A DNA stretch of 64,000 bases from Leucaena leucocephala. Lineage: Eukaryota; Streptophyta; Magnoliopsida; Fabales; Fabaceae. Positions within the stretch are counted from its first letter, which is position 1. Each line of letters begins with the position of its first letter. This document shows positions 46,915 through 60,093 of the stretch, piece by piece. The stretch is from contig CM073536.1 in NCBI GenBank assembly GCA_037074615.1, positions 2,919,001 through 2,983,000 on the forward strand, given 5' to 3'. A program made the translations under genes and the position numbers. A model generated the notes under the pieces. That model searched no databases. It had not been told where the DNA came from and was given only the letters and a program-made list of their open reading frames with translations.

Positions 46915-48139
46915 TATTAATCTCTGCGACGATCAAAATCTCAGACTCCTCTCTCTCCCTCGCAAACTCACACTTATCACCTTATCACAGGCTCTGAAGA
47001 AGCATAAAATGCGCACATATATATAGTAGTTTATGCATATTCTCTACTGGGAATAATATAATAATCTTTTTCACTTAATTAAAAATACATGCCAGACAAT
47101 TCTTGATGATATTTGAAACGGCTGTCCCACCTATAATGCATGTTAGCCTTGGCCCATTGATTCTTCTAGTGCTCTTGGAATAGCCCCATTAAGCTTTAGA
47201 TTCCTCGTGTTTCTTCATCTTTTGCTGATTTATTTTGTGCGCTATGACTAAGATAATTTATTCATGCATGGACCTACTTGGTCTCTAGAGTTTGACCCCA
47301 CAAAATAATTTCTTTTCTTTTAATATCATGTGTATGATTGTATATTTGTTGATCAAATTTTTCAACGTTAATACTCCAGTGCCCCCATAACATGCGTGTG
47401 TGTGTAAATATTGCCATAACTAAGGAGAATTGGTGGCCAAAAAAGAGAGAAGATATCACAAGAAGAATTTAAATGCAACACGTAAAAAATTTCCCCTACA
47501 GATCATCCAATTATAAGTTTGTTACTCGATTTCTTCCCAGTGGGAAAGAAAGTTAAATATCTCTTTAACAAGTATTGTTAATTGTAGAAGATGGTATACG
47601 AATACAGTAATTATAAAGCAATATTGGCCCTTAGTGGAATTCTGAATGTGTTATTTGTGGTTGCGTATCAAAAAGCCATGGAATGTTAATTATTGTTCAC
47701 AGATTAATTAAGTAGTACTCTTTCGCATGTTGACGTTTCGAAGTAATTATTATTTTATTTATAAGATATTTCTTGAAGAAAAAAGTTTACAATTAACGTG
47801 TTATATAGCATAATTTACACGTCACAACAATGATAATGCTTTCTTCACTTATTTCATGTTCAATACAGAGTTCTCTTTTACAAGGACTTTTACTCAGAAT
47901 AAATGCAACTCTCAACTCTTACACCTTATTCTCTAATCAACACGTCTATATAATTTTTATTGTACCATGTACTTTCCAATAGCTCTTGCAAATAAAAAAA
48001 GTTCAAATCAATTAGTTGGGGAATTGGTAATAAGTTAACTGCATATATGGAGGTCACAAGCATGTGAGAGGAGGAGAATAAAGAAAGAGGAGAAATCAAA
48101 ATTGAAGATCGGTCGCTGAGCATTAGCATATATGGGCAC
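46915..48139. other. Upstream flank of the first intact WAT1 gene
   Basis: Contains that gene's promoter. The segment near 47460-47500 (TTTAAATGCAACACGTAAAA) is shared with the flanks of other copies. No independent gene is visible. Confidence 0.5.
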
Positions 48140-48230
48140 CTCTCAAGAAAGTATGCAAAAGGTAACAGCACAAGGCCAGCCAAAACATCCCAATAGGTCA
48201 CATAGATATAAGGATTCAGGTTATGGCTGA
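48140..48230 (-). pseudogene. WAT1/UMAMIT exon 1 fragment
   Basis: The minus strand encodes NLNPYIYVTYWDVLAGLVLL followed by PFAYFLER, then a donor GTGCCC, matching the second half of exon 1 and the start of intron 1 of the intact genes. The first half of exon 1 and all other exons are missing. The break coincides with TTATGGCTGACAAT, which occurs again at about 48284-48297, so a deletion between short repeats is likely. Confidence 0.8.
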
Positions 48231-50249
48231 CAATATAATAATATAATAATCTTATGAGAGCCAATAGTCTTTTGCATCTAATTTATGGCTGACAATAATT
48301 CTTGTTGAGATATGAAAAACTTGGCTGTCACACCTGAGTGCTGGCCCTGGCTCATTGGTTATGGGAATATCACCATTAAGCTAATGTTCTTTGTATTTCT
48401 TCTTCTTGCGCTGATTTACTTGTGCGCTATGACTAAGGTCTCATTAATTCATGTAATACCCATCTAATAGATTTAGACGCCATATTTAAGGAGAAATGGT
48501 GGCCAAAAGAAAATCTATCATAAGAAATTTGAATGCAAGACGTAAAAAAAATCCCTAGATATATATCAATCAATATAAAAGTTCGACATTCGATTTTTTA
48601 TTCGCAGTGGAAAAAATTAAAGTTCTCTTTAACGAGCCTGGTATCTGCATAAAGTAAAGAAATATTGGCCCTTTTCTAATAGTCTTATTTGTGTGGTGGG
48701 TCGCGTATCAAAAAATGGAATATTATTGTTCGCAAATTAATTAAGGAGTACTGTTTGGCATGTTGATGTTATTATTGTGCTTCCCTTGGCAAAAAAAAAG
48801 AGTTGTTATTGAGCTTCCTTCATTTATTTCGTTGTTCGCAAAATATGAGTATCTTTATAAATAAAAAGAATTTAATCCCTTCACTACGCATGGGTGCACT
48901 CCACTCTATTTCATTAAATGATCATTCGATTCCATTCCATCCTGAACTCTCAAACATTCCCAACTTACTCGCATGTAATTTCTTTGTTGTCACGAAATAT
49001 GAGGTATTTAAATTATCTCAATCATCTATCACAACGACCTCCATTATCAAAGGCTCAAAGCTTCTCCACATCGGTGAGAACCACAAATTAAAGCATATCA
49101 GACCCACAAACAAAAAGGCACTCTGGTTCATGCAAGGCTTCCACCTGGCTTCAATTATTACCATACTTCTTCGCTCGTTGAGAGTATTACCTTTAACCGA
49201 TTCAATATAATATTCTTAATACATGGACATATTTAATTTTTGGGAAAATCTCAAATAACACCCATTTCAATTTCAAAATTTCATTTACTACTTTTTATAA
49301 GCTATTTATAATTCTTGTAAAGCTATTTATAACTTGTTTTTAGCAAAAGTCTTGATTTGAAATTTTGAAATTCAAATGAGTTTTTTTTAGGATTTTTTCT
49401 TTAATTAATTAAATTAAATTAAAAAAATTAATTATATTAATTAATATAATATTTTTTTAAAATATATTAATTATCTTTTTTAATTCTCTCATTCACTCTC
49501 TTTTTTAATTATTATTGATAAAGTATCAATAAGTATAATTTAAAAAAATTATAAAATATGTCTTATATTTAAGATCAGGATCATCATCTTTCTAATTAGG
49601 TCTTATATTAAAGACAGGAGGAATACAATTTTTTTAAATTTTAACCTTTGAAAAAAACTAGAGGCCAAATTTTAAAAGGCATCCCAATTCATTAATAAAG
49701 ACTAACTTGTTAATTTCATTTTACGAAATTCCACTCCATCATTCCAATATATTTTTCTTTTAAATAAACACAGAAATACTCTTTCGATCTTAAATATAAG
49801 ACATATTTAATTAATTTGATTAGATTAAAAAAATTAATTAAATTAGTTATTATAATATATTTTTTCTAAAGTACTATAATCATTTTCTTTAATCATTTTT
49901 TTCATTATCTTAATTATTATTAAGAGAATACCAATAAAGATAATTTAAAAAAAGAGTTAGTATATTTAAAAAATAAATATATTATATTTAAAATTAATAT
50001 CAAATCCTACATTAGTATCAAAGGGTAGAATGTTAGTGTTGATACATATCAAACCCCGATCTTGCTCGTCTTCTTTGTCTTTGCCTGTAGTGTAGTCATT
50101 TCATCTTAAAAAAGCAAAGATACAAGCTTAATTCTCAACCCTTTTATTTCCAATCATTCTTGGCGAAATTTGACCATACTCAATTCTATTCGGGTAAGAA
50201 ACCGCGTTTTATGGTTTTCTGACTCTTAAAGCTAATTCATCACTTCCGG
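48231..50249. other. Intergenic between the exon 1 fragment and intact WAT1 copy 2
   Basis: No supported gene. The open frame at 48803-49210 (135 codons) has no recognisable domain. AT-rich stretches at 49380-49560 and 49760-49990 carry CTTAAATATAAGACAT-type sequence resembling degraded Stowaway ends. Confidence 0.45.
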
Positions 50250-52643
50250 CTATGTTCTGCTTTCGAATCTCTCTTTTGTACTGTTCATATCACCCTCTTG
50301 CTCTTCTTCTTTGCCCCAAATCAGCATGTACATACCAATCACCACTACCATTGCCCCTACGATGCTGAATTAACCATATTTCACACTCATTAAACTTCAC
50401 AGAAAATATAAGGAAAATTAACTAATTAATGATACATTAATATAAAAACATCTCAAGTCGATCACTACATATTTCACTAGCAGTTTTAAAAACAGGGACA
50501 AAGGTTCGGCAAAACTGCTCTGTTTCAACTGTTATTATTAGATCATTCTCGTTTAATTTCCCATTCCTGTTTGATATAAATTTTTGTCCCCAAAATCCTC
50601 TGATGAACTGTAAAATTAGAGAGAGTAAACTTAAAAAGATTTTAAAGAGTGAGTTTAAAATATAATTGACCGTTCTTCTCCTATCTTTTACCATACTCTG
50701 GAATGTGAGTGGAAGATTTACAGATGTGACATTCTTTTGTCGATTTGCTTAAATAAGAAGATTTGTATTATATGCAGAAAATCTGTGATCATGCATGTAT
50801 GTCTTTTGATACTTCAAAAAAAAAAAAAAAAAGAAGAAGCCAAAATCACGATTTGAAAACAATGAAAGGAAAGATCAAGCGAGGGTTATATTCGAATATA
50901 TACCAGCCCAGATGAAGTTTATCACCCACGACGAAGTATGAAAGAACGGCCACAAAAATAGTAGGAAGAGGATTGAACATGGTGACAAAAACTGGGCCTT
51001 TTTCTTCTGTGCACCACAGTTGAATGAATATCAACAAACCAGAGCCTACAACTCCCTGCCATATTTGCCAGTAATTAATAAATAATATTAACTGTCAATC
51101 CCTATAACTGTTAATTATACGGCTTAATAGCTCTCTTATATGCACTTACACCGTATAATATGGACAACAAGTCGATATTGAAACCTATAGTCCACGCCGA
51201 CTTGTTATGTTCCACTATCACTGTGAAAACTGCTGATTGTGCTCCTCCAACAAGTGCCATCAACGAAGTCAATGATAATTGTGCAGGGTATCTTTTCAAG
51301 CTATATACCTACATATACATATTGTATCAGTAAAAAGGCGGCTCGGTCACCCCCATCATATAAAGTTTAAGGAAAGATAGATATACACAGTTTTAGCCTC
51401 AAGCAGAGAGATTGTTTATAGAATTTGAACTTATAGTAACAACCTTTCTGCTGACTCTCTAGATTTGGAATATAAAGAAAGTTTATAGTTGAGTAGTGGT
51501 GGAAAATTCAAAACTTAACCTGCATAATGTACCAGATGGCCCATGCTATACAGCTTCCAATTACAAGGAGCGATCCCTTCAACCAATCCTCATGTATATG
51601 GTCATTCTTATGAATATGAATCAGAGGAGGCCATACATTTCTTATTATAGGCCCTCTGTATAGTGTCACGATCATTACCCCACCTAAAGACACCAAAGTT
51701 CCAACTACTTTTGCTATACTGCGAGGATTGCGTGGGTTAATAATCTCAATCCTACAATTGATTCGAATATAATACAAGTTTAGAATGAAAATGCAAATAT
51801 TGTATGTATATATATATGACATGTTAAAGAAATCTCAAAATTATGCGAATCAAAGGAAGCTTGGGAATTACCTGAGTATCACCGTAAGAACAAATGTCAT
51901 GAAAGACACAGTGTTGTACATTACAGCCACAAAGGTTGGACTGGCGTATTTTAGGCTAGCAAAGTACATGTTTAGACTCAAACTTACCCTGAAATTTTTT
52001 AAAGAAATTACAATTTCATCGAGTTTCCATATATGAATGGATAAAAACACGGAAAATTATTTGAAGTCTCAAACAATAGACTTAATTACCTAAAATTCTT
52101 AATAACAATTGATGAGTTAGCAATAATAAATGTCAGTATAGGAATTGACAATAAGTTTATACTACTAATATTTTTTTAGTATTTAAGTCCTTTCCTTAGA
52201 CCTCATAGTAACTCTCTCTCTCTCTAGAAATATTAAAATGATTAATATACTTGTCTTTAAGGTCTTACCCCAACAAAGAAAGCACAAAAATTTCCAAGAA
52301 GAGAGCCAGTGTCAACTTGGGCCTCATTTTCCTGCAAGGGAAAAGATAAAGCTAACTCCGAGAGAGGTACATGTATATATAGACTAAGAAACAAGTCAAA
52401 AATAGTGTTGAAGATCAATCACTGCATGCGTACGTACCTCTCGAGAAAGTATGCAAAAGGCAAGAGTGCAAGGCCAGCTACAGTACTCCGATAGGTTGCA
52501 TAGACGTGAGGATTCAAGCCACGAATGAAGGAAGCCTCTGTGATGAAATACAAAATGGAATACCCCAACTGAACTAACACCATCAGCAAGTGTGCCTTGA
52601 ACTTGCAGCACAAACTCCCAAAACCACATCTTTTTTCTTCCAT
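50250..52643 (-). CDS. WAT1-related / UMAMIT (nodulin MtN21 family) transporter, intact copy 2
   Basis: Seven minus-strand exons: 52438-52643, 52269-52331, 51872-51988, 51520-51751, 51150-51308, 50904-51055 and 50250-50364. The first six have exactly the same lengths as in the copy at 45071-46914 (206, 63, 117, 232, 159 and 152 bp), and all borders are GT-AG. The product is 347 residues, with two EamA repeats. Landmarks are MEEKRCGFGSLCCKFKAHLL, ASFIRGLNPHVYATYR, KMRPKLTLALFLEIFVLS, LKYASPTFVAVMYN, GTLVSLGGVMIVTLYRGP and CTEEKGPVFVTMFNPLPT. The C-terminal tail is 14 residues shorter than in copy 1, ending after KERFESRT. The start is the ATG of MEEK, which aligns with copy 1, not the in-frame ATG four codons upstream. 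It is presumed to be a plasma- or vacuolar-membrane exporter; the substrate is unknown. Confidence 0.9.
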
Positions 52644-53378
52644 TATTAATTTCACATGCTCTCAAGAAGCATAAAATGCACACACATATATACTGCGCTG
52701 CAAAATTTACTATTAGATGCACTTAAAATATGGGGTGAGTATTCATTTCGAGAATTAAAGCCGGTCGAATGATTACGTTATAATAGATTTTGTAGAATTT
52801 CTTGAAGATTTTTTTTTTCAATCAGGAATCTTAAGCTACAGAATGAGACTATGTGAGAGCCAGCTTGCGGGCTTGCACATATAATTATAAACGAAATAAC
52901 TAATTGGCTGACAAGTAAATATTCTTGATGAGATCTGAAAATAATGGCTGTCCCTCGTGCAAGTTTGGCCTCCTTATTCTTTTTGTGCTCTGGGAGTGGG
53001 AATTAAGTACCATTAATCCATAGGATCATTGCATTATCATTTGTCGACGACTTGTGCGATATGACTAAGATCATTAATTCATGTAATAACTATTTAGTAA
53101 ATATTAATATAAATAAAAAAATTTCTCTATACAACAACCAATACTCCATTAGTAAACGTTTGCCTCCGATCCCGGTGGAAAAAATTGAAGCTTTCTTTTA
53201 CAGTATTGTAGAGTGTGAATAAACGCTGGAATTCAAATAAAGTTAAGTTTTAGTTGAATTCTGAAAGTGTTATTCGTGGTTGCGTATCAAAAGACATGGA
53301 ATATATTTTGTACCGATCAAGTATCAATTCTTTTTTTAATAATATAGACACATAGAGTATCAAAATCCATAATATATA
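52644..53378. other. Upstream flank of intact WAT1 copy 2
   Basis: Promoter region of the array's last member. It shares short blocks with the flanks of other copies (GGTTGCGTATCAAAA near 53278). No gene is visible. Confidence 0.5.
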
Positions 53379-53609
53379 TTCCCTCGTTCCTTAATATAAG
53401 AGCTAATTGACTAATTTAAGTAGATTAATGAATAAAAAAATTAGTTAATTATAACTAATATAAGAGCCAGTTGACTAATTTGGGTAGATTAAGGAGTATA
53501 TAATATTGATTTGTCTTTAGGGGTTAAATTTAGTCATAATTAACCAATTTATTTAACTTTTTAATCTATTTAAAAAAGTCAATTGGGTCTTATATAAAAA
53601 AAGAGGAAG
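53379..53609. mobile_element. Stowaway-like MITE
   Basis: The left end TTCCCTCGTTCCTTAATATA and the right end (reverse complement CTTCCTC...TATATAAGACCCAATTGAC) are inverted repeats flanked by TA on both sides (53377-53378 and 53610-53611). The CCCTC-GTTCC-TAATATAAG start is typical of Stowaway/Tc1-mariner MITEs. An internal near-duplicate of the left end, AATATAAGAGCCAGTTGACT, lies at about 53458-53477. It has no coding capacity. Confidence 0.7.
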
Positions 53610-53611
53610 TA

Positions 53612-54614
53612 ATATCTATGTTTAGATAGCTTCCACAAAAAGACAATTTCATTCTCACGACTATATTATTCCATTTTCTTGAAACAATTCCATTCTCGCG
53701 ACTATATTATTCTATTTTATTGAAATATATAATTTTAAATTAAATGTCATGGATGTTTAAATAAAATATAAATTAAAATTGTATACACACGCTTATATGC
53801 TATGAAAATGTAAAAATTGTTTTTTAATAATTAAAAAATTATTAACAAATGCTTTAATATATTTTTATATTGGGGGTATTATTGTCCAACCAAACCACCA
53901 AACATAAGTTGGAAGGGAGTAATGTATGTGTACGTTTATATTTCTTTGTGGTCGTGAAAGATGAGATTACTTAGATTATCTTAATCAATCCTATCTCTGA
54001 CTCTAAGCCCATCTAATGCAGGTAGCTAATAGCCTAATAAAGGAAGTGACCACAAGTTATGGTCTTTTGAAGCATTCGAACAAAGCTCCACGGAATAAAA
54101 TTATATTTTCCCCTCAAACTTCACCAGTTGCTTACAGATCTGCAATGAGTTTCAACAATTATCAATGAAAATTCTTTAAGCTCAATGCGGATTTTGAAAT
54201 CTTCAATCACCTTTAAACTACTCAGCCCTTTCCCGCATCTAAAACTGATTCTTGAGGGCAGTAAGAAACAAAAAAGAATCCGATACAAGTATCTATAAAA
54301 ACCCCATTTTCAGTAATTTAGGTTTGACCTTCCCCCCATAAGATTTACAGATTGCCATGACACCATCCACAGATAAAAATTTTTGCAACCCAAAAAAAAA
54401 AAAAAAGACATCTATATTTTTTCCCCATTTTCCTTTACAACCTGCAGCAAACCCAATCCCCCTATTGAAATGAATAAGAGAAAAAATTGAAATTTTAGTT
54501 TAAAGTGCTATATTCTATCTCTTCTCCTATTAACATTTTGAAAAGAAAGGATCCCAATAAGATCGACTTCTGTTAGATGAGCGAATTCTGGTTGATCATA
54601 GAGCTTGCTAGTTG
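53612..54614. other. Intergenic, 3' side of the CASP-like gene
   Basis: No coding region. The 200-300 bases next to 54615 are probably the 3' UTR of the CASP-like gene. There is a poly-A run near 54392-54406. Confidence 0.5.
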
Positions 54615-56566
54615 CTACCTTGCAGCCAATAGCCAGAGCATAATTAGATATGAGATTAAAATAGTGATCCAGCTCAAGAAAGCCAAAGCAACTGAAATCT
54701 GATACTTCTGACATTCTTCTCCGAACTTGCAGCTCCCCACATCATTGAAGTATAGGACTGCTATGCCAGCTGACGCAGAAGCTGCTGCTAGAGATAATGT
54801 TGCTGTTACCTGCGGAAATGATTGATTAGATATGTCAAACAATAACCTTAACGAAAAACAGTGAAGGATTGGCAGAGGCTAACCCAATCTCCAACGACGA
54901 AGAGGCTAACCAAGAGGGAATTGTGAAGGACCTTCTTTCTCACTAAAGCATATGCATCCAGCAAGCCGAGTACAAAACTCCAAATGACTTGCAAACCCAT
55001 CGAAGCTATCAAGTAACTGCAATTCCAACAGAATTCTCAGCATCAAGTTCCTATACATCAAACATTTAAGCATTGCTATCAAGACACGAGAAGAAATGTT
55101 TTTAATCCTTATGAGTGAACAAGTTCTGAGGCGTGAATATTCATCCCATCCAGGAAAAGCCAAAAATCACTGATGGTACTGGAGTGTGTATCATACTACA
55201 ATTGAGTTTTACAAAAGACCTCCATCTATACCCAACTCACTTTTCCATCTCCACTACAATCCTAGTTTCACACTTCACAAAATGCATTCTATCCAGAATT
55301 TCACCATCAGTTTAACCTATTTAAAAGTCAAAGCTCATTCAGCTATTTCAGTTTCAGTTCCACTTTCCATACCAACTAAACATGCACAATTTAAGAGAGC
55401 TTAGCATATTATGGCTATTGAATTCATTCAATATGTGTATATCATGCATAGTAAAACACAATTATGCTCTGTGTAAGTAATATTCAAATGTTTAGGAATG
55501 TCAGCAATAGAGAGAGAAACAGAGAGAACATAAAATGAAATATCATGGGAACATGTCCATCAGACCTAAATTTTCAGGGCATTCTTCTAATTCTGAGTAA
55601 CACACACATTTATCTTTAGGGGAAGTCAAAATATCCATGTACAGATTTTGCTTCAAAATCAATTAGAAATATGAAGCTGAAGTGGAATCGTTCAGTTTTT
55701 TGTTGAAAAATGTGAAAAGCCAATTAATGACAACCAGATTTTGCCAGTGTGGCGGGGTAAGTTGTACTAAGTTATCATACTGAACTGACTAATGCAGTCC
55801 AGGCACCACTCTGTTGGTCATTAAGCGAGTAGTAACATACACGATTTCCACCTCTAATGTTATGAATGCTTTGAGAATGAAAGATTCTCCCTAGTCCCCA
55901 GCATACAATGGATTAGTATTAGATTCTGCTTCAATGACATCTTAAACAAGCAAGAGAAGTTAAAGATCTCCAGCTTATTAGAATGCCTACAGAGTACAAT
56001 ACATGTCCACAATTATGTAGCTAATTTTAATTTTGCAGCTGAAAAAGTAAGAGACAGATGTCTGTCGGTTTAATTTTTCTTATAGTGACTGCAGTCAATA
56101 ACGTAAGCCATTAGCGAATCTTATACCAGGTACGTTTGATCTAGTCAAGTCAAAATTGTGATGGACTTCAGTTGCAAACCAAAATTCAGTCTCATTCAAC
56201 TACTTAACAGAGTCATTAATGTCGTAGTCTTAGATAGCAGTAAAAAAGCCCAGCACATATTCTATTTATGAGAGTTGGAGGCAAGGTGCCGAACTTGATA
56301 ACATAGGGATAACATTCGGCAAAAGTGTTTTGAAAGCGCAAGAACCCCCCAGGAAAGACACTCCAAATTAAACGCAGTGGAAAAAAGAAGCGCAGAAAAA
56401 GCAATTCATCTTTAGAGGAGAATGAGTTGTATTACCAAAAAGCCGTGAAATTGTAGAAACTGGATGTGGTACCCATAGCAGCAATTGATCCAACAGCGAA
56501 AATGCATTGTGACAACCTCAGGGCCAGCGCAGTGAGAGTACCAGGTGTCCCAGGAAAATCCTTCAT
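54615..56566 (-). CDS. CASPL5B3: CASP-like membrane protein, subfamily 5B
   Basis: Three minus-strand exons: 56436-56566, 54884-55016 and 54615-54809, giving 152 residues, the usual CASPL5B length. The MARVEL-like fold is evident: N-terminal MKDFPGTPGTLTALALRLSQ, then four membrane segments (about 18-40; 46-66 with YLIASMGLQVIWSF; 90-108 with the LSLAAASASAGIAVLYF region; 128-150 ending LIMLWLLAAR). Between helices 2 and 3 lies LLDAYALVRKKVLHNSLLVS. The hallmark SLFVVGDWV spans the exon 2/3 junction, and C-rich CKFGEECQKYQISVALAF precedes helix 4. CASP-like proteins are plasma-membrane scaffold-type proteins; this subfamily has no assigned role. The symbol reflects the syntenic Arabidopsis member At3g23200; 5B1 and 5B2 are similar. 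Confidence 0.88.
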
Positions 56567-58293
56567 TTTCTTCTTCAAGTAAATGAATCTTCAGATTCTG
56601 ACCGGTAAATACAAACTCATCTTTCTATTTTAGCCAAATGCAGGCAACAAAGGAAGGGAGATAACTGGAGCTACAAGTTGAAATTCAAATCGGGGACGAG
56701 CCCAAACCAAAGATGAAGAAGATCAAGTAAGATGAAGAGATAAACAAAATGGGGGTGGCGATTAAAACAAGTAAATAAGAGGAATCGGCGTGCAGAACAG
56801 CAACAAGAGAAGTAACTAGCAAGAATGATAGAGAGACGAAACAGGCGTCGTTGCTTGCATTTGGGGCATCTTGTTGTTCTGACACGATGAAAGCGAAGGA
56901 TCAACGTACGCGTCCAGGATGAGCGTGGAGATGAAATCTATCCAGGGCCACTGACTCAGAAATTCGTGGACGCTTCTTTGCCTAAATGCCACGTGGTTGA
57001 CACTGATCAACGGCGGTAGCTCAATTCGTGAGCAATAAAATTTTATTTCGGATTCGCGTATAAACGGCGCATATCTAACATTTTTAATAAGCCATCTCTC
57101 CGGATAATTCGCGCCACTTCTTTATATAGTCATAAAGTCACCTTTCACGACGACGGAGGAGGAAACTATTAATTATCTTTTTAATTTTTTATCTTCACAA
57201 TTTTAATTGGATGAGACTGAGATGTTGGACATGTGAAAAAAAATATATCATTGAAAATAATGCCATAGGAGTAAATTAAAAAAATATATCATTGAAAATA
57301 ATGCTATAAGAGTAAATTAAGAATTTCTTTCTCTTCAAATAACATCAATAATTTAAACATCTATTATTGACTATTTTTTTTTACCTATCTTAAACTTTCC
57401 TAGAGTAAGAGACTCACATTTAGAAGATTTTTTGTAGTAAAAAAATTTAGATAAATTCGATAATAATTTCTATCAAAATCAAAATATTTTTATAGAGTTT
57501 AGATAATATTTATAAGAGACTTACGATATTACTTATTAAATAAATTTTTATAATAGCAATAAAATTTAAAATTGTGTTCTTATACATATATACGTGTTAA
57601 CTTTCATATTGGAGGATTTGATCCCACCCCACTTTTCCCACTAGAGGCTTTGTGGGGATGTCATATTAATTTTTTTTTATTTTTTGTCCTGGTGAAAAAT
57701 TATGGCTGAATCCTTGATGAGACAAAACAGGGAAAAGAGGCTCCATATGTTTGCTTTTAAATTAAAAATCACAAAAAACTATGTTTGAAAATCATGAAAT
57801 CAAAAACGCAAAGCCCATAAGATCATCAAAAGTCAAATTGTGAGGCATTAGGAACAATCTCCTGCCAGACATGCGGCTGTGAAAGGAGCTTCAATTCCAA
57901 ACTAAACTTGTCTAAGGAATCTTCATAGCCGAACAATGGATATGGGGAAAATTTGACAATAACATAATAATACAAATTTATAGTAGAAATTTTGCCGAAT
58001 GAAATCTCTTACTGTAATTTTTACAAAAGCCTTCCTGCAAACTAGTTGATTAGATTTTGATGACAGGAAATTAAGCTGGTGAAATAAGATGATTACCAGC
58101 AGTTCTTTGAAGTTGACCGATCTCTTTGTAAATGGTAACCTCAACGAAGTCTTCGTCTCAGTTCTCAATATGCCAAGAACCAAATGTTGAATCATTCAAG
58201 TTAGAACGTTGAGGAGACGTTTCAAACCCAACAACAAACTAACGATGACTAAGCTTGAATAAATAGAGTAGAGTCAGTGGAGATAGTTCAAAA
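56567..58293. other. 5' region of the CASP-like gene and intergenic DNA
   Basis: The 450 bases beyond 56566 have gene-like composition and are probably the 5' UTR and promoter of the minus-strand CASP-like gene. From 57160 the DNA is AT-rich. A short tandem repeat occurs at about 57240-57315 (ATATATCATTGAAAATAATG twice). Sequence just before 58294 is the promoter of the cellulose-synthase-like gene. No other gene is supported. Confidence 0.5.
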
Positions 58294-60093
58294 ATGGAGA
58301 GTCAGGGAACACTTGCTCTTAATATCTGCCATGTCCGGAAGCTACGACTGTCATCAATCGTCTACACACACTCCTCCATTCCACTGCTTTACTTTTCTTG
58401 TTCTACTACAGAGTATGCTTCTTCTTCCAAGAACCCAAAAGAAGAAGCCCCCTTCTTGTTGTCCTGGATTCTTGTTTTCGCATCAGAAATCCTTCTATCC
58501 TTCATTTGGATTCTTGGTCAAGCTTATCGATGGCGTCCCGTTTCAAGAACCGTGTTTCCAGAAAGATTGCCAGAAGAAGACAAGCTTCCTGCCATGGATG
58601 TCTTCATATATACTGCAGATCCAGTGAAGGAGCCCACTTTGGGTGTCATGAACACTGTACTGTCAGCCATGGCTATGGATTACCCACCACAGAAACTTCA
58701 CATGTATCTCTCGGATGACGGGGGTTCTAATTTGACTTCGCTTGGTATGGAGGCTTGGAAGTTTGCAAGGTGGCGGCTTCCCTTCTGCAAAAAGTACAGA
58801 GTCAAGTGTGGATGTCCCAAGGCTTTCTTCTCTGCTTTGGAGACAGGCGACGATTTTGCAGGGAGTAGTTTGTTTATGACAGAGAAGCAAAAGATCAAGG
58901 TTTCTCATGAAGCTATGTTTAATTGAATCATGGGCTACACAGGATTGCTTCTTGGTTACAAGAGTCAAACTTCTTTGCAGGAAAAATATGAGGCTTTTGA
59001 GGAGGAGATAAAGAGAGCCAGAGAAGAAGGCAGAGCCCCAAGCAATGATGAGCGAGATCACCCAGCTCTCATTGAGGTGTATGCTCATTCTATCCAAATC
59101 TTCTTTCCCTATTTCTCACTGAAGCCTTAAAAAGGCCACAAACCTCAAGTTTCAACTGAATTAATTAGCAAGGGGTTAGATATTTTCGAGAATTAATTCA
59201 TACATTGAAAGCTAACATATTAGTTTACTCTTTCATATATAATGGTACTAAAAAAAAGGATAATGAGTGGCAGGTGATCCAAGACAATACGAGTGAAGTG
59301 GAACAAGTGGAATTACCTCTTCTTGTCTACGTTTCCCGGGAGAAAAGGCCTTCTCGTCCCCACCATTTCAAGGCTGGAGCACTTAATGTCCTTGTATGCT
59401 TCTCTCTCTCTCTCTCATATTTGTTCATGCTCTTTCAGTTATGATGTGAATAACTCTTGAGACATGGATATTGTTGCAGCATCATGTATCTGGTTTGATG
59501 AGCAATTCGCCATACATCCTCGTACTAGATTGCGACATGTTTTCCAATGATCCTACTTCAGCTCGACAGGCAATCTGTTTCCACCTTGATCCTAAGATAT
59601 CACCCTCCCTAGCTTTTGTTCAGTTTCCTCAGAAATTTCACAATGCCAGCAAGAATGACCTCTATGACAGTCCAATGAGATCCTTATTTACAGTTAAGGC
59701 TATTAAAAAACAGACTTTTCATCTACCTCTCATATCTTTATCCTCAGGCTTCATTAACTTTCTTGCGTTTTTATGGGCAACTTTAATTAGGTTCAATGGC
59801 AAGTCATGGACGGGCTTGAAGGACCTGTGCTGTCTGGTACAGGCTTTTATATTAAAAGGCCCTCGTTATGTGGAAAATTCACTGACAAAGGTCAACAACA
59901 GCAAGTTTATGGTGAATATTCAAATATATTAGGAACTGACCTGATGGAACTTCGACGACATTTTGGCTCATCCAATGAGTTCATCAAATCGCTGAACCAA
60001 AGCTACATTTCTTCTATTATAGAGCCCGGTGGGCATGCATTGCTCGAAGAGACTCGGCTATTGGCTTCTTGTAACTATGAAATGGGAACTTAA
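58294..60093 (+). pseudogene. Cellulose-synthase-like G gene, truncated after the second catalytic Asp region
   Basis: Five exons: 58294-58899, 58981-59076, 59274-59393, 59480-59692 and 59791-60093, all GT-AG and in phase 0, encoding 445 residues. The start MESQGTLALNICHVRKL and the exon pattern match CslG. N-terminal membrane segments precede YRWRPVSRTVFPERLP. The first UDP-sugar-binding Asp motif is YLSDDGGSNLT (141-142), the second is LDCDM (291-293), and MDGLEGPVLSGTGFYIKR follows. The frame ends at LLASCNYEMGT with TAA where the family continues with WG-E-VG; TGGGGTCAAGAC follows directly, then a GTAATT donor-like site. The third Asp motif, QxxRW and C-terminal helices are not found downstream, so about 280 residues are missing and it cannot be a working glycosyltransferase. 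A possible remnant of the SSG segment lies near 60208-60290. Confidence 0.82.

Noticed and set aside
48803..49210. 135-codon plus-strand open frame
   Set aside because: No recognisable domain, coding bias or splice partner; lies in decayed DNA between WAT1 copies.
58920..58932. Premature stop in the CslG-like gene at 58924
   Set aside because: It lies inside an 81-bp GT-AG intron that restores the family sequence; the real break is the later TAA at 60091.
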